A stretch of DNA of 64,000 nucleotides from Microbacterium terrisoli (GCF_030866805.1 NZ_CP133019.1:558001-622000), one strand, 5' to 3'. Positions 16,735 through 25,663 are shown, numbered from the stretch's first letter. The notes: generated by a model from the letters alone, not told the origin. Translations and numbers: made by a program.

Positions 16735-17367
16735 GCGCGCGACGATGACGATCTCGACGAGACGCAGCCCTCGCCCCGCCGGGCCGTGACGCCGGCGGAG
16801 GACGATCTCGACGAGACGGTGGTCTCTGCGCGGCCGGGCGCCGGCTCCGCCGACTCCGCGCTCGACGACGATGACGACCAGACGGTGGTCTCGCCGCGCC
16901 ATCCCGGGGCGGAGGCACCGAGTGCGTTCGATGAGACGGTGGTCTCGCAACGCCGGAGCGGCAGAGACCCACAGGACGCACTCGATCAGACGGTGGCTTC
17001 GCCGCGGCATCCCGGTTCTTCGAAGCCCGCCGCCGGCAGTGGGCCCTCGCGCTACGCGGCACCGCGTTCCGTCGCGCCTCGCTCGCCGTCCGAACGGGGG
17101 GCGTCGCGCACGACGGTGGTCGGGTCGTCGCCGTCGCGGGAGGGGCGCCGCGCCACCGACGGCACCGCCGAGCGGGCGATCTACAAGCCGCGCCCGCCCG
17201 AGCCGGCCCGCATCGTGCGCCGTCCTTCTGCCGATGCCGCCGCGCCTGCGCCCGCGCCCGACCCGGCCCCGGTGCGCCGTCGTCGGGTCGCGCCGCTGAT
17301 CATCCTGATCGTGTCGTCGGCGGTGGCCGTCGGCGCTGCCACGGTGCTCATCCTGCTGCTGAGCTGA
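16732..17367 (+). CDS. Tail-anchored protein with repeated D-[DE/DQ]-T-V-V phospho-acceptor-like motifs
   Basis: The 211-residue protein is Asp/Ser/Arg/Pro-rich and apparently disordered, with one transmembrane helix at the C-terminus (APLIILIVSSAVAVGAATVL) and only a few residues after it. The cytoplasmic part has five copies of a short motif: DLDETQPS, DLDETVVS, DDQTVVS, FDETVVS and LDQTVAS, plus RTTVVGSS. Such acidic-Thr-hydrophobic motifs resemble sites phosphorylated by Hanks kinases and read by FHA domains (as in GarA/OdhI), and the operon supplies both a kinase and an FHA protein. I infer a multivalent phospho-scaffold. I know no named family for it. The start is preceded by two tandem copies of its own initiation region. 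Confidence 0.8.
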   Translation: MARDDDDLDETQPSPRRAVTPAEDDLDETVVSARPGAGSADSALDDDDDQTVVSPRHPGAEAPSAFDETVVSQRRSGRDPQDALDQTVASPRHPGSSKPAAGSGPSRYAAPRSVAPRSPSERGASRTTVVGSSPSREGRRATDGTAERAIYKPRPPEPARIVRRPSADAAAPAPAPDPAPVRRRRVAPLIILIVSSAVAVGAATVLILLLS

Positions 17368-17422
17368 CCTGACCTGACCTGACCTGAGCCGAGCTGAGCT
17401 GAGCTGAGCCGAGCCGAGCCGC
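17363..17422. repeat. Twelve tandem pentanucleotides (SCYGA) overlapping the stop codon
   Basis: Units GCTGA, CCTGA (x4), GCCGA, GCTGA (x3), GCCGA (x2) and GCCGC run continuously. The TGA stop of the preceding gene (17365-17367) lies in the first unit. Since most units carry a TGA, slippage would not lengthen the protein much. Confidence 0.85.
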
Positions 17423-17437
17423 GAAGCGCGCTTCGCG
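17420..17437 (+). terminator. Perfect palindrome, probable terminator of the kinase-FHA operon
   Basis: CGCGAAGCG is followed immediately by CGCTTCGCG, forming a 9-bp GC-rich inverted repeat 53 bp after the last gene of the operon and 40 bp before the str promoter. No T-run follows. Confidence 0.5.
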
Positions 17438-17476
17438 CCGTGACCCGGACATCCTGCCCCATCTGAGGCCGTGCGT

Positions 17477-17506
17477 TTGACCCAGCACCGCTACGGCGCG
17501 TATCAT
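17477..17506 (+). promoter_or_regulatory. str operon promoter
   Basis: The -35 is TTGACC (17477-17482) and the -10 is TATCAT (17501-17506), with an 18-bp spacer, close to the housekeeping sigma consensus. Transcription should begin near 17513, giving a leader of about 245 nt before rpsL. Confidence 0.75.
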
Positions 17507-17756
17507 TGGTTGGGTGTGCGCTCATGCGCGCTCTGTGTTGCGCCTCGGTGCAGGACGAGCGAGCGGGAGCGGCACAGCTCAGGGACCGACCTGCGAACAG
17601 GTCACCCCCACGGCATATCCACCACACAACAGTACGTCGCACTCGTGGCGTGCCGGTGGGTCCATGTCTGTCTGCAGCAAGCGCATCGCAAGATCCGGGA
17701 TGCCGCGGACGGAACACGATCGCTGTCACCGTGCAGCACAACACAGAAGGAAGAAC

Positions 17757-18125
17757 GTGCCAACCATTCAGCAGTTGGTTCGCAAGGGGCGCTCGCCGAA
17801 GGTCAACAAGACCAAGGCTCCCGCACTGAAGTCGAACCCGCAGCAGGCCGGCGTCTGCACCCGCGTCTACACGACGACCCCGAAGAAGCCGAACTCGGCG
17901 ATGCGCAAGGTCGCTCGTGTCAAGCTCCGCAACGGCACCGAGGTCACCGCCTACATCCCCGGCGAGGGCCACAACCTGCAGGAGCACTCGCTCGTGCTCG
18001 TCCGCGGCGGTCGTGTGAAGGACCTCCCCGGTGTGCGCTACAAGATCGTCCGCGGTGCCCTGGACACCCAGGCCGTCAAGAACCGTAAGCAGGCTCGTTC
18101 CCGCTACGGCGCGAAGAAGGGTTGA
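17757..18125 (+). CDS. rpsL: 30S ribosomal protein S12
   Basis: S12 (122 residues) sits at the decoding centre and controls accuracy. The sequence from [14 protein letters not shown] to the basic C-terminus is canonical, with [14 protein letters not shown] carrying Lys in the streptomycin-relevant position, so no resistance substitution is apparent there. The start is a GTG at 17757 with AAGGAAG just upstream; the longer frame upstream is leader. It is followed after 5 bp by rpsG. Confidence 0.98.
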   Translation: MPTIQQLVRKGRSPKVNKTKAPALKSNPQQAGVCTRVYTTTPKKPNSAMRKVARVKLRNGTEVTAYIPGEGHNLQEHSLVLVRGGRVKDLPGVRYKIVRGALDTQAVKNRKQARSRYGAKKG

Positions 18126-18130
18126 GTTAG

Positions 18131-18601
18131 ATGCCTCGTAAGGGTCCCGCCCCCAAGCGCCCTGTCGTCAATGACCCGGTCTACGGTGCGCCCGTCGTGT
18201 CGCAGCTGGTCAACAAGATCCTCGTCGACGGCAAGAAGTCGCTGGCCGAGTCGATCGTCTACGGCGCCCTGCAGGGCGTCGAGGCCAAGAACGGCCAGGA
18301 TGCCGTCGCCACGCTGAAGAAGGCGCTCGACAACGTCCGCCCCACCCTCGAGGTCAAGAGCCGCCGCGTCGGCGGTTCGACCTACCAGGTGCCGGTCGAG
18401 GTCAAGCCGCACCGTGCGAACACGCTGGCGTTGCGCTGGCTCGTGAGCTACGCCAAGGGTCGTCGCGAGAAGACCATGACCGAGCGCCTGCAGAACGAGA
18501 TTCTGGATGCCTCGAACGGCCTGGGTGCCGCGGTCAAGCGCCGCGAAGACACTCACAAGATGGCCGAGTCGAACCGCGCGTTCGCTCACTACCGCTGGTA
18601 A
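18131..18601 (+). CDS. rpsG: 30S ribosomal protein S7
   Basis: S7 (156 residues) nucleates assembly of the 30S head and contacts the E-site tRNA. The sequence is typical from [11 protein letters not shown] to the ending AFAHYRW. It starts 5 bp after rpsL in the usual str operon order. A large palindromic element separates it from fusA. Confidence 0.98.
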   Translation: MPRKGPAPKRPVVNDPVYGAPVVSQLVNKILVDGKKSLAESIVYGALQGVEAKNGQDAVATLKKALDNVRPTLEVKSRRVGGSTYQVPVEVKPHRANTLALRWLVSYAKGRREKTMTERLQNEILDASNGLGAAVKRREDTHKMAESNRAFAHYRW

Positions 18602-18608
18602 ATACCCC

Positions 18609-18684
18609 CGGTCGTTGAGCGAGGGCCGACAGCCCGAGTCGAAACGTGTTTCGACTCGCGGCTGCGCCGCTCGCTCAACGACCG
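18609..18684. repeat. REP-like palindromic element between rpsG and fusA
   Basis: The outer arms are CGGTCGTTGAGCGA and TCGCTCAACGACCG, and inside is a second perfect inverted repeat, CGAGTCGAAAC / GTTTCGACTCG (18635-18658). A closely related element lies between fusA and tuf (20831-20902). Such repeated extragenic palindromes of the GGTCGTTGAGCGAG type are recognisable in this bacterial group. In an operon they would form a strong hairpin in the mRNA. Confidence 0.85.
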
Positions 18685-18706
18685 AGACAGATAAGGAAGA
18701 CACCCC

Positions 18707-20821
18707 GTGGCACAAGACGTGCTCACCGACCTCAAGAAGGTCCGCAACATCGGCATCATGGCGCACATCGATGCCGGCAAGACGACGACGACCGAGCGCA
18801 TCCTGTTCTACACGGGCGTCAACCACAAGATCGGTGAGACGCACGACGGTGCGGCCACGACCGACTGGATGGAGCAGGAGCAGGAGCGCGGCATCACCAT
18901 CACCTCCGCCGCGGTGACCTGCTTCTGGAACGGCACCCAGATCAACATCATCGACACGCCCGGCCACGTCGACTTCACGGTCGAGGTCGAGCGGTCGCTG
19001 CGCGTGCTCGACGGCGCGGTCGCCGTGTTCGACGGCAAGGAGGGCGTGGAGCCCCAGTCCGAGACCGTGTGGCGTCAGGCCGACAAGTACGACGTGCCCC
19101 GCATCTGCTTCGTCAACAAGATGGACAAGCTGGGCGCCGACTTCTACTTCACGGTCTCCACGATCGTGAACCGTCTGAAGGCCAAGCCCCTCGTGCTGCA
19201 GCTGCCCATCGGAGCCGAGAGCGACTTCGTCGGCGTCGTCGATCTGGTCGAGATGCGTGCGCTGGTGTGGCCGGGTGATTCCAAGGGTGACGTGACCATG
19301 GGCGCCCACTACGAGGTGGAAGAGATTCCCGCCGACCTTCAGGCCAAGGCCGAGGAGTACCGCCAGCAGCTGCTGGAGACGGTCGCCGAGTCCGACGAGC
19401 ACCTGCTCGAGAAGTACTTCGGCGGCGAGGAGCTCACGGTCGCCGAGATCAAGGGCGCGATCCGCAAGCTCACCGTCGCAGGCGACCTGTACCCGGTGCT
19501 GTGCGGTTCGGCATTCAAGAACCGCGGCGTGCAGCCCATGCTCGACGCGGTCGTGGACTACCTGCCCTCGCCCGAGGACGTGCCCGCCATCGAGGCGCAC
19601 GACCCCAAGGACGAAGAGAAGGTCATCGAGCGCCACCCCAGCAGTGATGAGCCGTTCGCGGCGCTGGCGTTCAAGATCGCGGTGCACCCGTTCTTCGGGC
19701 GTCTCACGTACGTGCGCGTGTACTCGGGTCATCTCGACTCGGGCGCGCAGGTGCTCAACGCGACCAAGGGCAAGAAGGAGCGCATCGGAAAGATCTTCCA
19801 GATGCACGCCAACAAGGAGAATCCGGTCGACCACGTCACCGCCGGCCACATCTACGCCGTCATCGGCCTGAAGGACACCACCACCGGTGACACCCTGGCA
19901 GATCTGGCAGCCCCGGTGGTGTTGGAGTCCATGACCTTCCCCGAGCCCGTGCTTGAAGTGGCCATCGAGCCCAAGACCAAGGCCGACCAGGAGAAGCTGG
20001 GCGTTGCGATCCAGAAGCTGGCCGAAGAGGACCCGACGTTCCGCGTCGAGCAGAACTCCGAGACCGGTCAGACCGTCATCAAGGGCATGGGCGAGCTGCA
20101 CCTCGACATCATCGTGGACCGCATGAAGCGCGAGTTCAAGGTCGAGGCCAACGTCGGCAAGCCCCAGGTCGCGTACCGCGAGACGATCCGCAAGGCCGTC
20201 GACCGTCACGACTACACCCACAAGAAGCAGACCGGTGGTTCCGGTCAGTTCGCGAAGATCCAGTTCGCGCTCGAGCCGCTGGAGGTCACGGCCGAGAAGA
20301 CGTACGAGTTCGTGAACAAGGTCACCGGTGGCCGCATCCCGCGCGAGTACATCGAGCCGACCAACCAGGGCTTCCAGGACGCCATGCAGGTCGGCGTGCT
20401 GGCCGGCTATCCCATGGTGGGCGTGAAGGCGACACTGCTGGACGGTGCGTCGCACGACGTCGACTCGTCCGAGATGGCGTTCAAGATCGCCGGTTCGATG
20501 GGCTTCAAGGAGGCCGTCCGCAAGGCGAACCCGGTCATCCTCGAGCCGCTCATGGCCGTCGAGGTGCGCACGCCCGAGGAGTACATGGGTGACGTCATCG
20601 GCGACCTGAACAGCCGCCGCGGACAGATTCAGGCGATGGAGGACGCGCAGGGCGTGAAGGTCGTGCGCGCGCTCGTCCCGCTGTCGGAGATGTTCGGCTA
20701 CATCGGTGATCTGCGCTCGAAGACCTCGGGCCGCGCCGTCTACTCGATGGAGTTCGACAGCTACGCAGAGGTCCCCAAGGCTGTGTCCGAGGAGATCGTC
20801 CAGAAGACCAAGGGCGAGTGA
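18707..20821 (+). CDS. fusA: Elongation factor G
   Basis: EF-G (704 residues) drives GTP-dependent translocation on the ribosome. The P-loop is [10 protein letters not shown], switch motifs ERGITI and DTPGHVDF and the NKMDKLGAD specificity motif are present, and domains II-V follow at normal length. The start is the GTG at 18707 with AAGGAAG 7 nt upstream. It is the third gene of the str operon, flanked on both sides by REP-like palindromes that may uncouple its expression from rpsG and tuf. Confidence 0.98.
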   Translation: MAQDVLTDLKKVRNIGIMAHIDAGKTTTTERILFYTGVNHKIGETHDGAATTDWMEQEQERGITITSAAVTCFWNGTQINIIDTPGHVDFTVEVERSLRVLDGAVAVFDGKEGVEPQSETVWRQADKYDVPRICFVNKMDKLGADFYFTVSTIVNRLKAKPLVLQLPIGAESDFVGVVDLVEMRALVWPGDSKGDVTMGAHYEVEEIPADLQAKAEEYRQQLLETVAESDEHLLEKYFGGEELTVAEIKGAIRKLTVAGDLYPVLCGSAFKNRGVQPMLDAVVDYLPSPEDVPAIEAHDPKDEEKVIERHPSSDEPFAALAFKIAVHPFFGRLTYVRVYSGHLDSGAQVLNATKGKKERIGKIFQMHANKENPVDHVTAGHIYAVIGLKDTTTGDTLADLAAPVVLESMTFPEPVLEVAIEPKTKADQEKLGVAIQKLAEEDPTFRVEQNSETGQTVIKGMGELHLDIIVDRMKREFKVEANVGKPQVAYRETIRKAVDRHDYTHKKQTGGSGQFAKIQFALEPLEVTAEKTYEFVNKVTGGRIPREYIEPTNQGFQDAMQVGVLAGYPMVGVKATLLDGASHDVDSSEMAFKIAGSMGFKEAVRKANPVILEPLMAVEVRTPEEYMGDVIGDLNSRRGQIQAMEDAQGVKVVRALVPLSEMFGYIGDLRSKTSGRAVYSMEFDSYAEVPKAVSEEIVQKTKGE

Positions 20822-20830
20822 TCGTCCGCC

Positions 20831-20902
20831 CCGGTCGTTGAGCGAGGGCCGCAGGCCCGAGTCGGAACGCGTTTCGTCTCGCTTCGCTCGCTCAACGACC
20901 GG
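20831..20902. repeat. REP-like palindromic element between fusA and tuf
   Basis: The outer arms CCGGTCGTTGAGCGAG and CTCGCTCAACGACCGG pair perfectly. The interior, with GGCCGCAGGCC and the GAACGCGTTTC core, resembles the element at 18609-18684 but is diverged. Confidence 0.85.
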
Positions 20903-21026
20903 GACCGCTTCATAACTTCACACATATCAACCGAACCCTCTCTACTACACTGAGAGACATCCCCGTAGCGAGCCGGTCGCAATCCAGTGCCCGGAATCTC
21001 TACACGACCGTCCTGAGGAGGACCCA

Positions 21027-22220
21027 GTGGCTAAGGCCAAGTTCGAGCGGACCAAGCCGCACGTGAACATCGGAACGATCGGTCACGTGGACCACGGCAA
21101 GACCACGCTCTCTGCCGCGATCTCGAAGGTGCTCGCTGACAAGTACCCGTCGGACGTCAACGTCGTCCGTGACTTCTCTTCGATCGACTCGGCTCCCGAG
21201 GAGCGCCAGCGCGGCATCACGATCAACATCTCGCACATCGAGTACGAGACCCCGAAGCGTCACTACGCTCACGTGGACGCCCCGGGCCACGCTGACTACG
21301 TCAAGAACATGATCACCGGTGCCGCTCAGATGGACGGCGCGATCCTCGTGGTCGCCGCCACCGACGGCCCGATGGCGCAGACCCGTGAGCACGTTCTGCT
21401 CGCCAAGCAGGTCGGCGTGCCGTACCTGCTGGTCGCGCTGAACAAGTCCGACATGGTCGACGACGAGGAGATCCTGGAGCTCGTCGAGCTCGAGGTCCGC
21501 GAGCTGCTGTCGAGCCAGGGCTTCCCCGGCGACGACGCTCCGGTCATCCGCGTCTCGGCGCTGAAGGCGCTCGAGGGCGACGAGAAGTGGACGCAGTCCA
21601 TTCTCGACCTCATGGAGGCCGTCGACGAGAGCGTTCCCGACCCGGTGCGTGACCGCGACAAGCCCTTCCTGATGCCGATCGAGGACGTCTTCACGATCAC
21701 CGGTCGTGGCACCGTCGTCACCGGTCGCGCCGAGCGCGGCACGCTGGCTCTGAACTCCGAGGTCGAGATCGTGGGTCTGCGCCCGACGCAGAAGACGACC
21801 GTCACCGGTATCGAGATGTTCCACAAGCAGCTCGACGAGGCCTGGGCCGGCGAGAACTGTGGTCTGCTCCTTCGCGGCACCAAGCGTGACGACGTCGAGC
21901 GCGGCCAGGTTGTGGCCAAGCCCGGCTCGGTGACCCCGCACACCAACTTCGAGGGCACGGCGTACATCCTGTCCAAGGACGAGGGCGGCCGTCACAACCC
22001 CTTCTACACGAACTACCGTCCGCAGTTCTACTTCCGCACCACGGACGTCACCGGCGTCATCACGCTGCCTGAGGGCACCGAGATGGTCATGCCCGGCGAC
22101 ACCACCGACATGGCCGTCGAGCTGATCCAGCCGATCGCCATGGAAGACGGACTCGGTTTCGCGATCCGTGAGGGTGGCCGCACTGTCGGCGCCGGCACGG
22201 TCACGAAGATCGTGAAGTAA
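21027..22220 (+). CDS. tuf: Elongation factor Tu
   Basis: EF-Tu (397 residues) delivers aminoacyl-tRNA to the ribosome. The G motifs are [17 protein letters not shown] and NKSD, followed by the two beta-barrel domains, ending [10 protein letters not shown]. The start is a GTG at 21027 preceded by GAGGAGG. About 125 bp of AT-richer sequence between the REP element and tuf may hold a separate promoter (TACACT at 20946-20951 is a possible -10). The S10 operon, which often follows tuf, begins only about 34.7 kb further on. Confidence 0.98.
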   Translation: MAKAKFERTKPHVNIGTIGHVDHGKTTLSAAISKVLADKYPSDVNVVRDFSSIDSAPEERQRGITINISHIEYETPKRHYAHVDAPGHADYVKNMITGAAQMDGAILVVAATDGPMAQTREHVLLAKQVGVPYLLVALNKSDMVDDEEILELVELEVRELLSSQGFPGDDAPVIRVSALKALEGDEKWTQSILDLMEAVDESVPDPVRDRDKPFLMPIEDVFTITGRGTVVTGRAERGTLALNSEVEIVGLRPTQKTTVTGIEMFHKQLDEAWAGENCGLLLRGTKRDDVERGQVVAKPGSVTPHTNFEGTAYILSKDEGGRHNPFYTNYRPQFYFRTTDVTGVITLPEGTEMVMPGDTTDMAVELIQPIAMEDGLGFAIREGGRTVGAGTVTKIVK

Positions 22221-22236
22221 GTCTTCTCGACTGACT

Positions 22237-22279
22237 GCGAAAAAGGGGTCGGGTCCTTTGGGATCCGGCCCCTTTTCGC
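22237..22279 (+). terminator. Terminator after tuf
   Basis: The inverted repeat is GCGAAAAAGGGG...CCCCTTTTCGC with additional pairing of GGGTCC with GGATCC at the loop. It lies 16 bp after the tuf stop and ends the str operon. Confidence 0.85.
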
Positions 22280-22387
22280 GTGTTTCCCGTAGGGCGGCGC
22301 GTTCGGGTCTGGCGTGTTCGGGGCCGACCGGTGATACTGGGCAATACTGATGCGGGCGTGCACCGGCACGCCGGGGGAGGAGAGCCA

Positions 22388-22603
22388 ATGGGTATCGGAG
22401 ACATCGTGAACCAGGGCAAAGAGTTCCTGGAGCAGAACAAAGACAAGATCGACGATGCGCTGCACAGTGAGCAGGCGGAAAGCATCAGCGACAAGGTCCT
22501 CGACGGCGCGGCTGACTTTGCCAAGAAGGTTGCGCCCGACTCGGTCGACGGCAAGATCGACGAGTTGCGAGGCCAGGCCGACGCGGCCGTCGGCACTGAA
22601 TAG
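22388..22603 (+). CDS. Small MT0933-like antitoxin family protein
   Basis: The 71-residue acidic, helical protein begins MGIGDIVNQGKEFLEQNKDK and ends with DELRGQADAAVG. This pattern matches the MT0933-like antitoxin family (Rv0909 type), which in mycobacteria is paired with a toxin of the Rv0910 type. GGGGGAGGAG lies just upstream of the ATG. No toxin gene is adjacent: the tuf terminator is upstream and another terminator follows directly. The gene is a monocistron and may have a stress or cell-envelope role rather than antitoxin activity. Confidence 0.7.
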   Translation: MGIGDIVNQGKEFLEQNKDKIDDALHSEQAESISDKVLDGAADFAKKVAPDSVDGKIDELRGQADAAVGTE

Positions 22604-22617
22604 CGCACACACAATCA

Positions 22618-22660
22618 GAAGAGGCGGGGCGGATGCTGCGGCATCCGCCCCGCTTCTTCT
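22618..22660 (+). terminator. Strong terminator after antitoxin-like gene
   Basis: GAAGAGGCGGGGCGGATGC pairs with GCATCCGCCCCGCTTCTTC around TGCG, a near-perfect 19-bp stem followed by TTTC. Confidence 0.9.
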
Positions 22661-22732
22661 TTCACACGCGTCACATCCGCCCCGCAGGTGACGCTGCGTG
22701 CCACGCCGGGACTGAGCAGTTGCCCGGACTGC

Positions 22733-22760
22733 TTGCGTAGGAGCACCCGGCAGGTAGACT
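22733..22760 (+). promoter_or_regulatory. Promoter of the exopolysaccharide locus
   Basis: TTGCGT (22733-22738) and TAGACT (22755-22760) are separated by 16 bp. The -10 is embedded in a small dyad GGTAG/CTACC (22753-22766), which could be an operator. The transcript would have about 110 nt of leader before the first gene. Confidence 0.5.
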
Positions 22761-22875
22761 GCTACCACGAGTCGAGCACAGCCACCCGTGGGCGGTGAGG
22801 GACTCGGGGGCGAGACGGCGTGGGGCCGGATCGCCTGACAACTGGGAAAAATCCGACGACTGGGGAGTCGGCGAT

Positions 22876-24426
22876 ATGGCGTTTCATGCGTCTGGGGACG
22901 CGCACCTTCGGGGCATGCAGGTAGTTGCTGCTCCTCTCGCGAAGCGAGTCGCTTCTGCGGCTTTCGACCAAGCAACCGGCACGGATTGGTACCGGCGACT
23001 GTCCTGGTCGATCTGGTGCACCGATCTGGTGATCCTCGTCCTGGCGGTGTTCGGGGCGCAGCTGGTCTGGTTCAGTTCGTTTCGCACGACCGTGGCGACA
23101 TGGCCCGGCATCGGACGACCCGAGATCACATATCTCGGCGTGTCGGCCGCTCTGGTCATCGGCTGGATGGCGGCGCTGTCGCTCACGGACTCGCGAACCG
23201 CTCGCGTACTGGGCGTGGACGCTACCGAGTATCGGCGCGTCGCCGACGCAAGTCTGCGCATCTTCGGCCTCATTGCGATCATCGCGCTCCTGGTGAAGAT
23301 CGACCTCGCCCGCGGCTATCTTCTGATCTCACTGCCGATCGGTGTGTGTCTGCTCGTGCTCGGCCGCTGGATGTGGCGCCGATGGCTGATCCATCAGCGC
23401 CGACTGGGACTGTACTCGCGTCGCGTCGTGCTGCTGGGGTCGTCGACGTCGATCGAGCAGGTCGCCCGCGATCTGCAGCGCTTCCCGGGTGCCGGATATC
23501 TCGTGGTCGGCGCCTGCACCTCGGCTCAGGAGGCTTCCGAGCGCGGGTGGATGCTGGCCGACGGGCAGGTGCGTGTGCTCGGCGACTTCGACGACATCAT
23601 CGACGCGATGGCGCGGGTCAATGCCGACACGGTCATCGTCACCGGCTCAGACGACCTGCCTGCGGCCCGCGTCAAGGAGCTGTCCTGGCAGCTGGAGTCG
23701 GGGCGTCAGCACCTGGTTCTCTCTCCGGGGATCGCAGACGTCGCAGGTCCCCGCATCCACACGCGCCCGGTGGCCGGGCTCCCGCTGGTCCACGTCGAGA
23801 CGCCGCGGCTGCGCCGGGGTCAGCTGCTCGCCAAGCGGGGACTCGACGTTTCGTTGGCCACGGTCGGGATCATCGTGCTCAGCCCGCTTCTCGCCGCGCT
23901 TGCCGTCCTCGTGCGCACCAACGACGGTGGACCGGCGATCTTCGCGCAGACCCGTGTGGGCCGCGACGGCCGCGGGTTCCGCATGTACAAGTTCCGTTCC
24001 ATGGTGCCCGACGCCGAGGAGCGGCTGGCCGAGGTGCGCGACCGGGCGCAGGACAGTGGCAATGAAGTGCTCTTCAAGCTGCGCTGCGATCCACGGGTGA
24101 CCACCGTGGGCAGGTGGATGAGGCGTTACAGCCTCGACGAGCTTCCGCAGTTGTTCAACGTGCTCGCCGGAGACATGTCTCTGGTCGGGCCGAGGCCGCC
24201 GCTGCGGTCGGAAGTGGAGCAGTACCCGGAGTCGGTGCATCGCCGGTTCCTCATGAAGCCGGGGATCACCGGCTTGTGGCAAGTGAGTGGTCGGTCGTCG
24301 CTGTCGTGGGACACAAGCGTTCGGCTCGACCTCTCGTACGTGGAGAACTATTCGGTCGTGGGCGACCTCGTCATCTTGGGGAAGACGGCGCGGGCCGTAC
24401 TTCTCCCTGGGGAGGACGCGCATTGA
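22876..24426 (+). CDS. Polyprenyl glycosylphosphotransferase initiating exopolysaccharide synthesis
   Basis: The 516-residue protein transfers a sugar-1-phosphate to undecaprenyl phosphate, the first step of repeat-unit assembly. The N-terminal half has about four to five transmembrane helices and a CoA-binding-like domain (VVLLGSSTSIEQVARDL). After another helix (ATVGIIVLSPLLAALAVLV) comes the catalytic bacterial sugar transferase domain, with KRGLDV, FRMYKFRSM, YSLDELPQLFNVL and MSLVGPRPP. The ATG at 22876 follows TGGGGAG; the frame is open further upstream from a GTG at 22795, so a longer N-terminus is possible. It is the first gene of the locus. Confidence 0.93.
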   Translation: MAFHASGDAHLRGMQVVAAPLAKRVASAAFDQATGTDWYRRLSWSIWCTDLVILVLAVFGAQLVWFSSFRTTVATWPGIGRPEITYLGVSAALVIGWMAALSLTDSRTARVLGVDATEYRRVADASLRIFGLIAIIALLVKIDLARGYLLISLPIGVCLLVLGRWMWRRWLIHQRRLGLYSRRVVLLGSSTSIEQVARDLQRFPGAGYLVVGACTSAQEASERGWMLADGQVRVLGDFDDIIDAMARVNADTVIVTGSDDLPAARVKELSWQLESGRQHLVLSPGIADVAGPRIHTRPVAGLPLVHVETPRLRRGQLLAKRGLDVSLATVGIIVLSPLLAALAVLVRTNDGGPAIFAQTRVGRDGRGFRMYKFRSMVPDAEERLAEVRDRAQDSGNEVLFKLRCDPRVTTVGRWMRRYSLDELPQLFNVLAGDMSLVGPRPPLRSEVEQYPESVHRRFLMKPGITGLWQVSGRSSLSWDTSVRLDLSYVENYSVVGDLVILGKTARAVLLPGEDAH

Positions 24427-24456
24427 CGCATACGGAGTCTGTGGGGGAGTCCGAAC

Positions 24457-25650
24457 ATGTCGACACTGGCATCACCATCACCGTTCGCAGGAGTCCGGCC
24501 GACGCTGGTGCACCGCCCGGTGCTGCCGTTGCGTGCATCCACCGGGTTCGTGCTCGCGCATGATTATCTGACGCAGCGCGGCGGAGCCGAGCGTGTCGCG
24601 CTCGCTCTGGCGCAGGGGCTGGACGCGCGGCGGATCATCACGTCCGTTTACGACCCCGGCGCGACGTTCGACGGCTTTCGGCACTTCGAAGTCGTCACCA
24701 GCGGTCTGCCGCTTCTCGACCATTTCCGCAAGGATGTGCGCCGAGCGCTTCCGCTGTTGAGCACGGTGTGGTCGCACATGCGGCCGGTCCGTGCCGATGT
24801 GCTCGTGTGCAGCAGTTCGGGGTGGGCGCACGCGATGCCGGCCGCCCCGCAGACGACGAAGATCGTCTACTGCCACAATCCGGCACGCTGGCTCTATCAG
24901 CCCGAAGACTACCTGCTCCAGGCGGGCCTGGTCACCCGCACGGCGCTGAAGACGCTCTCCCCCGGGCTGAAGCGTTGGGATCGCCGGGCTGCCGCGACCG
25001 CCGACGCTTATGTGGCGAACTCCACCGCGGTCGCCCGGCGCATCGCCCAGACGTACGGTATCCAGGCTGAGGTCATTCACCCGCCGGTCGCCCTCGACGT
25101 GCAGGCGCGCCAAGAGGCGGTCGAGGCCGTGGAACCGGGATTCTTCCTGATGATCGCGCGTGCGCGAGGCTACAAGATGGCGGACGCGCTGATCGCCGCG
25201 TTCGCCGGTATGCCTGAGCACCGTCTCGTCGTGGTCGGCGGGGCGATGCCCGACGGACTGCCCTCGAACATCACTGCGCTCGGTCGGGTGAGCGAAGCGC
25301 GGCTGCGCTGGCTGTATGCCCATGCACGCGCGCTGGTGTCGACGTCGCACGAGGACTTCGGATTGACGCCGATCGAAGCGAACGCATTCGGGACGCCCGC
25401 GCTCGTGCTGCGCGCCGGTGGATTCCTCGACAGCACGGCTGAGGGTGTGTCGGGGTCGTTCATCGAAGACGGGTCGGTCGATGCGGTCCGAGCGGCGGTG
25501 CAGGGCTTTCGTGGGGACTGGGACCCGGATGCGATCCGTCGTCACGCCGCGCAGTTCTCCCCGGCGTCCTTTGTTCAGAAGCTCAGGGACCTGGCCGAGC
25601 GCACTCGCCTGCAGAAGCTCTCGAGGTCGGTGCTGCAAGCCGCGGCGTGA
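24457..25650 (+). CDS. GT4-family glycosyltransferase
   Basis: The 397-residue GT-B enzyme adds a sugar from a nucleotide donor to the lipid-linked repeat unit. The N-terminal domain has HDYLTQRGGAERVALAL and YCHNPARWLY (WcaI/GT4 type), and the C-terminal domain has the donor-binding STSHEDFGLTPIEANAFGT segment. GGGGGAG precedes the ATG. It lies 30 bp after the initiating transferase and may add the second sugar. The gene ends 13 bp before a convergent gene. Confidence 0.88.
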   Translation: MSTLASPSPFAGVRPTLVHRPVLPLRASTGFVLAHDYLTQRGGAERVALALAQGLDARRIITSVYDPGATFDGFRHFEVVTSGLPLLDHFRKDVRRALPLLSTVWSHMRPVRADVLVCSSSGWAHAMPAAPQTTKIVYCHNPARWLYQPEDYLLQAGLVTRTALKTLSPGLKRWDRRAAATADAYVANSTAVARRIAQTYGIQAEVIHPPVALDVQARQEAVEAVEPGFFLMIARARGYKMADALIAAFAGMPEHRLVVVGGAMPDGLPSNITALGRVSEARLRWLYAHARALVSTSHEDFGLTPIEANAFGTPALVLRAGGFLDSTAEGVSGSFIEDGSVDAVRAAVQGFRGDWDPDAIRRHAAQFSPASFVQKLRDLAERTRLQKLSRSVLQAAA

Positions 25651-25663
25651 GCGTCGGCGTCGC

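Larger units (their letters stand above)
17368..17756. other. Intergenic region and long leader of the str operon
   Basis: This 389-bp stretch holds the pentanucleotide repeat, a perfect 18-bp palindrome at 17420-17437 and the str promoter at 17477-17506, then about 245 nt of transcribed leader. The short open frames through the leader have no ribosome binding sites and do not resemble proteins. A leader this long suggests post-transcriptional control, for example by S7 or S12, but I see no defined riboswitch fold. Confidence 0.6.

Noticed and set aside
18104..20455. 783-codon minus-strand frame antisense to rpsG and fusA
   Set aside because: Antisense to highly conserved genes; composition (Leu/Val/Asp/Gly/His) is an artefact of their biased codon use.
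21000..22388. 462-codon minus-strand frame antisense to tuf
   Set aside because: Same reasoning; it lies fully opposite a conserved gene and its terminator.
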